Below are positions 42,995 through 50,795 of a stretch of DNA of 55,428 nt, piece by piece. The stretch spans positions 1 through 55,428 of the forward strand of contig JAFWYP010000068.1 in assembly GCA_017517665.1 (NCBI GenBank), in the 5' to 3' direction. A program made the position numbers and the translations under genes. The first letter of the stretch is position 1, and every line of letters begins with the position of its first letter. The notes under the pieces are model-generated. The model was not told the origin of the DNA. It did no database searches and saw only the letters and a program-made list of their open reading frames with translations. The DNA comes from Clostridia bacterium (GTDB taxonomy: Bacteria; Bacillota; Clostridia; Oscillospirales; Acutalibacteraceae).

Positions 42995-45900
42995 ATGAAG
43001 AAAATAATTTGTGCGGTTCTCTGTTCTCTGATTGCCTTCGGTACATCAGCGAACATTGTTTTTGCCGTTGCAAACGAAAATACAGATAATAATCTGACTG
43101 CCGAGGAATTTGCCTGCCAAATCGGCGGACTTCTTATGTCCGTTGAGGAATCGGAAAAACTTCCCGGAAAAGCAAATTATGATTGCAATAATGACTGTGC
43201 TGAATTTGAAACAGCAAGACTTATCGTAAAAAGCTACTCGAAAATAGACACACTCAACGCAGAGTCGGTAATAAACGGATATGACGGCTTATGGATTCTT
43301 CAATTTGAAAACAGTTATGAGGCTGCCAAAGCTTATGATTATTACTCAACAAGAGCGGGAATTGATTTTGTTGAACCCGATAAACCAATTAAATCCACAG
43401 ACCCCATAAATGCGGAAGAAAATCCGCTCAGCGTAAACGAAACAAACGGTTATCTTTCATGGGGACCCGAACACATCGGATTGGACAGATTCAATAAGGA
43501 TATACTTGAAAATGCTGCTGTTATTTCCGACACGGTAATCGCTGTTGTTGATACAGGTGTTGATTCCGACCATCCGTTCCTTGCCGGAAGAGTTGTACCC
43601 ACAAAAATCAACACAAGCGCATCGGGAATCAGATACAGTTCCGAGGATGACCACGGACACGGAACAAGAATTGCAGGAATTATAGCAGACAGCACACTTG
43701 ATAATGTTTATATAAAACCTTACAAGGTTATGGATGAATGGGGCAACGGAACTGTTATTACGGTTGCCGCAGGTATCAACTGCGCCGTAAAAGACGAAGT
43801 TGATGTCATAAACGTGAGCATCGGCTTTGAAGAGGACAGCGAAACTCTTAAAAATGCGATACGCAACGCGGAAGAAAACGACATTGTTGTTGTCGGTGCG
43901 GCAGGTAATGATGCATCAGACACAATCTATTATCCGGCTTCCTACAGCAGCGTAATCAAGGTTACTGCCATAAACGAAGAAAATGTTTTTGCAAACTTCA
44001 GCTCTTACGGCAACTGTGTTGATATTGCGGCGCCCGGCGTTGATATTATCACAACGGACATGGGCGGAGGCTTTGTAAATGTAAAAGGAACCTCTTTTGC
44101 CTCTCCGTTTGTTGCTGCGGCGGCAGCAGCGATAATATCCGTTGAACCGCACGCTTCGGCAGAGGATGTTGCATTAATCATCATCGCTTCTGCAGTTGAA
44201 CTAAACGAATTTGAGGCTGAAGAAAAGTTCGGAAACGGTATACTGTTCATGCCCGAATCCGCTTCCGATTTAATTCATATTGAAAAAGCGGAAACACCTT
44301 ATTTTTCACATGTTCCCGCATATTATACCGAAAATATTAACCTTGAAATATTCTGCGATGAACCGGATTCGGTAATTTACTATACGACAGACAGAACGGT
44401 TCCCTCAAAATACAATCCTTCCGCAAAAATTTATGACGGAACCCCCGTTACGCTTTCCGAAACAACAATTCTTCTTGCGGTTGCTTATTCGGGAAATAAG
44501 TTCCGTTCGTCAATTGCAAACTTCAGCGCATTTATTATTCCTTACGCTGATGAAAATGAGCTAACGGTTGATGAATCGGGAACCTTGCTTTCATACAGCG
44601 GTTCTGCAACCAACATAACCATTCCCGAAACGATAAACGGAATTAAAATCGAAAAAATCGGAGAAGAAGCATTCGCAGAAAGCAATATCACTGAAATAGT
44701 TTTTTTCGATGGCGTTACCGAAATAGGAAATTCGGCATTTCTTAACTGCGAAAATCTCAGAACAATCTCCGCTTATAACGCGAGCAAAATCGGAGAGAAT
44801 GCGCTTTACGGCTGCATAAATCTCAGAAACATTTATCTCGGCGAGCTTTCCGAAATCGGCAAATATGCATTTTACAATTCAGGAAAAAACCAGTATACAG
44901 TTGAAGAAAGAAGCTTCTCGTTAAACCTTGAAAAGCTTACGGCAATACCCGAATGCGCATTTATGGGTTCGTCAATTTCAAGCGCAGAACTGGGTTATGT
45001 TGATAAAATCGAAAAAAATGCTTTTGCAGACTGCAACGCTCTCGTTAGTGTCAACGCAAAAGGAATAAGCAATCTGAGTAACGGCGTTTTCAGAGGATGC
45101 TTATCTCTTTCCGATGTTCATATTATCAATATGTCATATATCCCCGCGGGCACTTTCAGCACCTGCATAAACCTTTTAAGAGTTAATCTTCCGGATGTTA
45201 CAATAGTTAATTCAAACGCTTTTGAAAACTGTATTTCACTCGGAACAATCACTCTTGAAAAAGCAGAAACGGTTTTCTCAAATGCATTTTCAGGCTGCTC
45301 GTCACTCAGAGCAATCATTCTTCCGAGCATGACGGGATTTGAAAACAAATACAACCAGAATCTTGTGATTATCCCCTCTTTCCCGTCAAGTCTCGAAACC
45401 TTCAGCGCACCGAAGCTTGAGAAAACAGTCAGCAATATGTTCTTTAATTCTAAAAATATAAAAAGCATCTATCTTGACTCGGTAAAAGAAATTGCACCCA
45501 GCACATTCAATGAATGCCACAGCATCTTTTTCCTTGATATTTCCGGAATCGAATCCGTCAGTGCAAACGCTTTCAACAACTGCACAATTGAATTCATAGA
45601 CGCAAGAAACCTTCAGACTACTGCAGATATGCCCGACAACAGCGGTATACTCCTTTCAAACAATTTCATTGAGTCAACCGACAGCGCAGTCAATCTTATT
45701 GTTTACGGTACTCCGAAAACATTTGTTGAAAGATATGCAAGATACAAAGGCTACGGATTTGTTCCGATACCTCTTATTTATAACGAAATTCCCGAATTTA
45801 TTACCGAAAACAGCGAAACGATTTATATCCGTGCCGTAGGTTTTGACCTTACTTATCAATGGTACAGCAATACCGCTGAATCAACAGAAGGCGGTACTCC

Positions 45901-46567
45901 GATTAAAGGTGCAACAACAAGCTCATACACCTTTACCGAGGCGGACAAAGTACCTTATTATTACTGCATCATGACACAGAGGGATATGGAAAGCGTTTCA
46001 ACAATCGCAACTCACATCATAACAAAAGACACAACCCCTGCCGATTACACGGAATATAACGACGCAGTAAAAAAGGCAAACGAGCTTAATCGCAGTATTT
46101 ATGAAAATATATTTATTCTTGATTCTGCACTTGAGGTTGATGTAAGCGACAGATACTCATGTGAGCAGGATATCGTTGACAGCCAGACAAAGGCTATTCT
46201 TGATGCAATTTCAAGCCTCAGAGTCAAAACCGTCAAATCTGTTTCGGTGTATGCAACGGAAACAGAGCTCAGCATTTTTGAAGGCTCGGAAATTATTGTT
46301 GTGCCGAATCCCGACGATGTTCCGTATGAAAGCATGGAATTATATTCGGATAATCAGGATATAATTCTTGTTTCGCAGAACGGTTACGTAAGATGTGTCG
46401 GAAACGGAACGGCAACGGTTCATGCCAGAATAACCAACCTTGACGGAAGCGTTGCGGAAGGCTCAATCACCTTCGTCTGCAACCATACGTTCTGGGGAAT
46501 AATATTAGGCGACCTGCTTCGTCCGATTTTTAAACTGGGATATTTTATTGAAACATCATTGCAATAA
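42995..46567 (+). CDS. Large secreted subtilase with leucine-rich repeats
   Basis: A 1190-residue exported protein. Signal peptide 1-25 (ends VFAVA). An S8 propeptide-like region (about 70-135) is followed by the protease domain: D186 (VVDTG), H222 (HGHGTRIAG), N305 (GAAGN), S367 (KGTSFASP). A chitobiase C-terminal-like beta domain covers about 434-515 (IYYTTDRTVPS). BspA/LRR_5 repeats run about 540-900 (IGEEAFAESNITEIVF, IGNSAFLNCENLRTI and so on). An Ig-like part, a helical linker and a Big_2-like domain (about 1075-1160) follow, then an amphipathic C-terminal helix (FWGIILGDLLRPIFKLGYF). There is no LPXTG. It is probably a surface protease with ligand-binding repeats; its target is unknown. 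Confidence 0.9.
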   Translation: MKKIICAVLCSLIAFGTSANIVFAVANENTDNNLTAEEFACQIGGLLMSVEESEKLPGKANYDCNNDCAEFETARLIVKSYSKIDTLNAESVINGYDGLWILQFENSYEAAKAYDYYSTRAGIDFVEPDKPIKSTDPINAEENPLSVNETNGYLSWGPEHIGLDRFNKDILENAAVISDTVIAVVDTGVDSDHPFLAGRVVPTKINTSASGIRYSSEDDHGHGTRIAGIIADSTLDNVYIKPYKVMDEWGNGTVITVAAGINCAVKDEVDVINVSIGFEEDSETLKNAIRNAEENDIVVVGAAGNDASDTIYYPASYSSVIKVTAINEENVFANFSSYGNCVDIAAPGVDIITTDMGGGFVNVKGTSFASPFVAAAAAAIISVEPHASAEDVALIIIASAVELNEFEAEEKFGNGILFMPESASDLIHIEKAETPYFSHVPAYYTENINLEIFCDEPDSVIYYTTDRTVPSKYNPSAKIYDGTPVTLSETTILLAVAYSGNKFRSSIANFSAFIIPYADENELTVDESGTLLSYSGSATNITIPETINGIKIEKIGEEAFAESNITEIVFFDGVTEIGNSAFLNCENLRTISAYNASKIGENALYGCINLRNIYLGELSEIGKYAFYNSGKNQYTVEERSFSLNLEKLTAIPECAFMGSSISSAELGYVDKIEKNAFADCNALVSVNAKGISNLSNGVFRGCLSLSDVHIINMSYIPAGTFSTCINLLRVNLPDVTIVNSNAFENCISLGTITLEKAETVFSNAFSGCSSLRAIILPSMTGFENKYNQNLVIIPSFPSSLETFSAPKLEKTVSNMFFNSKNIKSIYLDSVKEIAPSTFNECHSIFFLDISGIESVSANAFNNCTIEFIDARNLQTTADMPDNSGILLSNNFIESTDSAVNLIVYGTPKTFVERYARYKGYGFVPIPLIYNEIPEFITENSETIYIRAVGFDLTYQWYSNTAESTEGGTPIKGATTSSYTFTEADKVPYYYCIMTQRDMESVSTIATHIITKDTTPADYTEYNDAVKKANELNRSIYENIFILDSALEVDVSDRYSCEQDIVDSQTKAILDAISSLRVKTVKSVSVYATETELSIFEGSEIIVVPNPDDVPYESMELYSDNQDIILVSQNGYVRCVGNGTATVHARITNLDGSVAEGSITFVCNHTFWGIILGDLLRPIFKLGYFIETSLQ

Positions 46568-46582
46568 AAAATTTTACAAGCA

Positions 46583-46628
46583 AAAACGGCTTGCAGAGGA
46601 AAATTAACCTTTGCAAGCCGTTTTAATT
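46583..46628. terminator. Bidirectional terminator (hairpin family copy 2)
   Basis: Perfect 13-bp stem AAAACGGCTTGCA / TGCAAGCCGTTTT (46583-46595, 46612-46624), 16-base loop GAGGAAAATTAACCTT. It lies between the convergent subtilase and rfbB genes. It differs from copy 1 by a compensatory T:A to C:G stem change. Confidence 0.85.
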
Positions 46629-46672
46629 GCAATATAAAATTAAGAATGATTTCCGGTGTTTCTTTCGGATTT

Positions 46673-47686
46673 TTATCCGTACACTCTTTTGCTGTATTCA
46701 GCATATTCGCCGCTTTTGATTTCATCAATCCATTCTTTGTTGTCGAGATACCATTGAACGGTTTTTTTCATACCCGAATCAAAATCTGTTTCGGGAGTCC
46801 AGCCGAGTTCATCTGAAATTTTTGTGGGATCTATTGCATAACGCAAATCGTGACCTGCTCTGTCTTTTACATAGGTTATAAGCGATTCGGGTTTATCAAG
46901 CTGGCTGAGAATTGTTTTGACAACCTGAATATTCTGCCTTTCATTATGACCACCGACATTATAGACCTCGCCTACCCTTCCGCCACGGATTATCATATCA
47001 ATCGCCTTGCAATGGTCGTCAACATAAAGCCAGTCACGAACGTTGAGTCCTTCGCCGTAAACGGGAAGAGGCTCGTTTTCCTGCGCTCTTACTATCATGA
47101 GAGGAATAAGCTTTTCAGGGAACTGATAAGGTCCGTAGTTATTGGAGCAGCGTGAAATCGTAACGGGAAGCCCGTAAGTTCTGTGAAAAGCAAGAGTGAG
47201 CAAATCCGCCGATGCCTTTGATGCCGAATAGGGACTTGAAGTTGTAAGGGGCAAATCCTCGGTGAAGAACAAATCGGGCCTGTCAAGCGGCAAATCGCCG
47301 TAAACCTCATCGGTCGAAACCTGATGATATCTTTTAACACCGTATTTTTTGCTGGCTTCAAGCAGACAAGCTGTTCCCATAACATTTGTTTCAAGGAAAA
47401 TAAACGGATTTTCAATTGACCTGTCAACGTGGCTTTCTGCAGCAAAATTGACTACAACATCAAATTTTTCTTCCGCAAAAAGCTTATCAACAAGTTCTTT
47501 GTCCGAAATGCTTCCCTTTACAAACTTAAAGTTTTTATTATCCTTAACGCCGTCAAGGCTTCTGAGATTACCTGCATAAGTCAGCGCATCAAGACAGACG
47601 ATTTCGCAGTCATCGTATCTGCCGAGCAAATAATAAATAAAATTACAACCGATAAAACCTGCGCCGCCGGTTACAAGAATTTTCAT
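46673..47686 (-). CDS. rfbB: dTDP-glucose 4,6-dehydratase
   Basis: A 337-residue NAD-dependent extended SDR that converts dTDP-glucose to dTDP-4-keto-6-deoxyglucose, a precursor of dTDP-rhamnose for surface polysaccharides. It has the Rossmann GGAGFIG (7-13), the catalytic STDEVYGDLP (T, D, E) and YSASKA (Y, K). RCSNNYGPYQFPEKLIPLM and LNVRDWLYVDDHCKAI are family blocks. The other rml genes are not adjacent. Its ATG overlaps the exonuclease stop (ATGA), an unusual partner. Confidence 0.95.
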   Translation of the reverse strand: MKILVTGGAGFIGCNFIYYLLGRYDDCEIVCLDALTYAGNLRSLDGVKDNKNFKFVKGSISDKELVDKLFAEEKFDVVVNFAAESHVDRSIENPFIFLETNVMGTACLLEASKKYGVKRYHQVSTDEVYGDLPLDRPDLFFTEDLPLTTSSPYSASKASADLLTLAFHRTYGLPVTISRCSNNYGPYQFPEKLIPLMIVRAQENEPLPVYGEGLNVRDWLYVDDHCKAIDMIIRGGRVGEVYNVGGHNERQNIQVVKTILSQLDKPESLITYVKDRAGHDLRYAIDPTKISDELGWTPETDFDSGMKKTVQWYLDNKEWIDEIKSGEYAEYSKRVYG

Positions 47687-48558
47687 GAGCCGTTCTCCTC
47701 AGTTTCAATTTTCTGTTCAGGTTCTTTTACGGAAACAATTTTTCTGAATTCCACTTCATCATAAAGCTTTTTGAAGCGTATTCCGACCGAATAAGTCAGG
47801 TCGCATTCGTTGCAATAAAAATTCGCTCGGAAAAACTGACAGTGGAATTTCCACTTTGTTAACTGTTCGCAAGCAGAACCGCAGTTTTCGCAGTTGTGGC
47901 AAAGCTTCTTTTTATCAACCAAAGGATTATCAATGTTGCGGATAACCTTTGCTTTATAAAGCAGACGGGAATAGAATTCTTCGCTGCAGTCAATATATTC
48001 AGGTTCAACAAAGCCCGTATGATAAATCTTTTTGAGAATTTCAGCTGTGAGCATACTGTCACCCAACGCGCGGTGATGAATATACATTTCAGGGTCTATT
48101 CCGAGCATTTCTGCCGCCGCGAGAAGACCGGTCTGCTGACCCTTGCCTGCATTGCTGTATTTCTGGAAACACTTTTGTAAATCGCAGTAGGTTTTAAGGA
48201 AAGGAACAACCTTGATGCCGTTAAGATATTTGAAATTATCAATCAGAACACGGATATCTCCGTCACCCCATGTAAAAATAACGGTTTCTTCGTTACCTAT
48301 CCATTTTCTGAAAAGTGAAAATGTTTTTGTGAACGGCATACCTGAACTGATATCGTCATTTGTGAGATGAGTAAGCTTCTTAACGCTTCCGCGAAGCTTT
48401 TTTCCTATCTGCGAACGGATAATGCATGAAAAAGTATCAACCGTTTCGATATCTTCATCAAGCTTAACTGCGCCGATTTCAATTATTTCATTGATATAAC
48501 CGTTCGCTTTTTTGGCATATGTATTATTCCATTCCAGGTCCATTACTATGAACTGCAT
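47683..48558 (-). CDS. DEDDh 3'-5' exonuclease with a C-terminal cysteine cluster
   Basis: A 291-residue protein. The N-terminal ~180 residues are a DnaQ/KapD-like exonuclease: D7 and E9 (VMDLEW), an Asp near 99-101 (TWGDGD), and H162 with D167 (HHRALGDS), the complete DEDDh set, acting on DNA or RNA 3' ends. The C-terminal region (about 215-260) has seven cysteines (220, 223, 226, 230, 240, 249, 252) suggesting bound zinc. This part is not a domain I recognise. The ribosome site is AAGGG. It is followed by rfbB with a 4-base overlap. Confidence 0.82.
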   Translation of the reverse strand: MQFIVMDLEWNNTYAKKANGYINEIIEIGAVKLDEDIETVDTFSCIIRSQIGKKLRGSVKKLTHLTNDDISSGMPFTKTFSLFRKWIGNEETVIFTWGDGDIRVLIDNFKYLNGIKVVPFLKTYCDLQKCFQKYSNAGKGQQTGLLAAAEMLGIDPEMYIHHRALGDSMLTAEILKKIYHTGFVEPEYIDCSEEFYSRLLYKAKVIRNIDNPLVDKKKLCHNCENCGSACEQLTKWKFHCQFFRANFYCNECDLTYSVGIRFKKLYDEVEFRKIVSVKEPEQKIETEENGS

Positions 48559-48632
48559 TACAACATTCCCTTTAATAAAAATTATATCCGATTAAGTATA
48601 CAATATTTTACATATTATTGCAAGTAGCAATT

Positions 48633-48660
48633 AAAAAAGCCTCTGCAAAAAGCAAAGGCT
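48633..48660 (-). terminator. Terminator of the DAHP synthase gene
   Basis: Minus-strand stem AGCCTTTGC / GCAGAGGCT (one U-G pair) with a 5-base loop, then TTTTTTAA, directly after the stop. Confidence 0.8.
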
Positions 48661-48665
48661 GATAA

Positions 48666-49694
48666 TTAAAGCAAATCTGCCAAATCATAAATAAGTCTTT
48701 CGGTTTTTTCCCAACCGAGACACGGATCGGTAATGGATTTACCGTAAATGCATTCACCGATTTTCTGTGCGCCGTCCTCAATGTAGCTTTCAATCATAAA
48801 GCCTTTGACAAGGTTCTTCACTTTGGAATCATGGCGGCAGCTGTGCAGAACTTCCTTGGCAATTCTTATCTGTTCAAGATATTTCTTTCCCGAGTTTGCA
48901 TGGTTTGTGTCAACGATAACACCGGGATTTGAAAGTCCGCTGTTCGCATAAATCTCAGCAAGATGAATTAAATCCTCATAGTGATAATTGGGAAGCGACT
49001 GACCATGCTTGTTCACATAGCCTCTCAGAATGGCATGTGCACAAGGATTGCCTTCAGAATGAACCTCCCATCCCCTGTAAATAAACGTATGTTTATGCTG
49101 CGCAGCTGTTATAGAGTTCATCATAACGGAAATATCTCCGCCCGTGGGGTTTTTCATGCCGACGGGAATATCAAGTCCGCTTGCGGTGAGTCTGTACTGC
49201 TGATTTTCAACAGAACGTGCGCCGATGGCAACATAAGCAAGAATATCGCTTAAATATCTGTAGTTTTCAGGATAGAGCATCTCATCAGCACATGAAAATC
49301 CCGTTTCTCTGAGTGCTCTCATATGAAGCTCACGGATCGCAACAATACCCTTATACATATCGGGCTTTGCGTTGGGATCAGGCTGATGAAGCATTCCTTT
49401 ATATCCGTCACCCGTTGTTCTGGGCTTATTGGTATAAATTCTGGGAATGATAAAAATTTTATCCCTTACACTATCCTGAACGGTACGAAGGCGTGAAATA
49501 TAATCAATAACACTATCCTCATTATCAGCAGAGCAAGGACCGATTACAAGCACAAGCTTATCACTCTTGCCGGTAAAAATATCCTTAATTTCTTTCGCTC
49601 TTGTGCTTACGATTTTTTCAAGGTCGGCTGAAATAGGATATAACTCCTTAACTTCCTTCGGAACAGGGAGTTTTCTTTCAAAAATCATACTCAT
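48666..49694 (-). CDS. 3-deoxy-7-phosphoheptulonate (DAHP) synthase, class I
   Basis: A 342-residue type I-alpha (AroF/AroG/AroH-like) enzyme that condenses phosphoenolpyruvate with erythrose-4-phosphate, the first step of aromatic amino acid synthesis. The family blocks are LVIGPCSADNEDSVIDY, IPRIYTNKPRTTGDGYKGMLHQPD, GARSVENQQYR, KNPTGGDISVMMNSI and VDTNHANSGK. Members of this branch are usually feedback-inhibited by Phe, Tyr or Trp; which one cannot be told here. No other aro gene is nearby and no leader-peptide or T-box signal is visible upstream, only a simple promoter. Confidence 0.95.
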   Translation of the reverse strand: MSMIFERKLPVPKEVKELYPISADLEKIVSTRAKEIKDIFTGKSDKLVLVIGPCSADNEDSVIDYISRLRTVQDSVRDKIFIIPRIYTNKPRTTGDGYKGMLHQPDPNAKPDMYKGIVAIRELHMRALRETGFSCADEMLYPENYRYLSDILAYVAIGARSVENQQYRLTASGLDIPVGMKNPTGGDISVMMNSITAAQHKHTFIYRGWEVHSEGNPCAHAILRGYVNKHGQSLPNYHYEDLIHLAEIYANSGLSNPGVIVDTNHANSGKKYLEQIRIAKEVLHSCRHDSKVKNLVKGFMIESYIEDGAQKIGECIYGKSITDPCLGWEKTERLIYDLADLL

Positions 49695-49725
49695 AGAATC
49701 ACATCCGCGTTAATTTTTAATAAAT

Positions 49726-49754
49726 ATTTTACATCTTGTTTATTAAAATATCAA
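49726..49754 (-). promoter_or_regulatory. Promoter of the DAHP synthase gene
   Basis: Minus strand TTGATA (49749-49754), 17-bp spacer, TAAAAT (49726-49731). Confidence 0.65.
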
Positions 49755-49774
49755 TAGAATATCAGAAAAAATTG

Positions 49775-50677
49775 TTATTCCAACAGATATTTTTCTATAA
49801 ATCCGTAAAACTGCTGCATTGACTTTTCGCGGCAATCAGGATCATTTGCAAGACCGTGGTCGGAATTGGGATAAATGTTGAAATAATGCTCAACTCCGCA
49901 TTCGGTAAGCTTTTTGTCAAGCGCAACCGCATTTCTGAATGGAACAATATCATCCTTTGTGCCGTGATTTATAATTGTGGGCACGGAGTTTTCCGTTACA
50001 TAATAAAGGGGTGAAATCTTCTTTATTGCTTCGGCAGCCTCGCCGCGGGTTTCATAAGTAACCTGAACTCCGCAGGTCCATGAAAGAAGCTGAGAAATAA
50101 ATTCTTCATTACCCATTCCATTGCCTTTTCCGACTTCAGGATTGTAGTAATAATAATCATCTGTAAGGTCTGTAGGACTGCAGTCACTCATAACGGCAAC
50201 GGGAGAAATTGCAGAGCCTTCAACTCTTGAATAGGAGTAGAGCAAAGATAGATTTGCACCTGCCGAGCCGCCCGTGAGAATTGAACGGTTAATATCAACT
50301 CCGTGCTTTTTACCCGTTTCTTTTATGCATACCATAGCTGCGTCAACATCATCCATTATATCGTTGATATCAACGGTATCACAAACATATCTGTAGTTCA
50401 TTGCGGCACAGGCAACACCGAATCTTTCACTGATTTCTTTAATTGAGTCGCGATAAATATCTTTATCACCCATAAACCATCCGCCGCCGTGGATATAGAG
50501 CACAAGACCTGCCTGCTCTTTATTTTTCGGTATGCAAAGGTCGATGGTATGCCGTTCGTGGTCACCATAGGAAAGATTATAATAAGTAATATTTTCAGAA
50601 GTCATGACAGGCACCCCCAGAAGCTGTGAAAAGAAAATTATTATTGACATGAAAAACGCTGTTATTTTTGCAATCAT
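49775..50677 (-). CDS. Alpha/beta-hydrolase esterase/lipase, exported or anchored
   Basis: A 300-residue esterase of the hormone-sensitive-lipase/BD-FAE-like group. A hydrophobic N-terminus (about 1-24, MIAKITAFFMSIIIFFSQLLG) should target it to or across the membrane. The oxyanion motif HGGGWFMGD (63-71), nucleophile S138 (GGSAGAN), acid D242 or D243 (GTKDDIVPF) and H274 (NSDHGL) make a full triad. Relatives remove acetyl or feruloyl groups from plant polysaccharides or act on short lipids. Divergent from the GH78 gene. Confidence 0.86.
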   Translation of the reverse strand: MIAKITAFFMSIIIFFSQLLGVPVMTSENITYYNLSYGDHERHTIDLCIPKNKEQAGLVLYIHGGGWFMGDKDIYRDSIKEISERFGVACAAMNYRYVCDTVDINDIMDDVDAAMVCIKETGKKHGVDINRSILTGGSAGANLSLLYSYSRVEGSAISPVAVMSDCSPTDLTDDYYYYNPEVGKGNGMGNEEFISQLLSWTCGVQVTYETRGEAAEAIKKISPLYYVTENSVPTIINHGTKDDIVPFRNAVALDKKLTECGVEHYFNIYPNSDHGLANDPDCREKSMQQFYGFIEKYLLE

Positions 50678-50699
50678 AGTTTCCTCTCCTTTTAATCAT

Positions 50700-50765
50700 A
50701 CATTACATTAAAAAAATATAATTGTCAATTATATCTTGACGGTAAATCGTATGAGGGTTTATACT
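50700..50765. promoter_or_regulatory. Divergent promoters of the esterase and GH78 genes
   Basis: Plus strand: TTGACG (50736-50741), 18-bp spacer, TATACT (50760-50765). Minus strand: TTGACA (50723-50728), 17-bp spacer, TAATGT (50700-50705). Confidence 0.65.
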
Positions 50766-50795
50766 GAATTCATATTCTTGAAAGGATGAGGGAAT

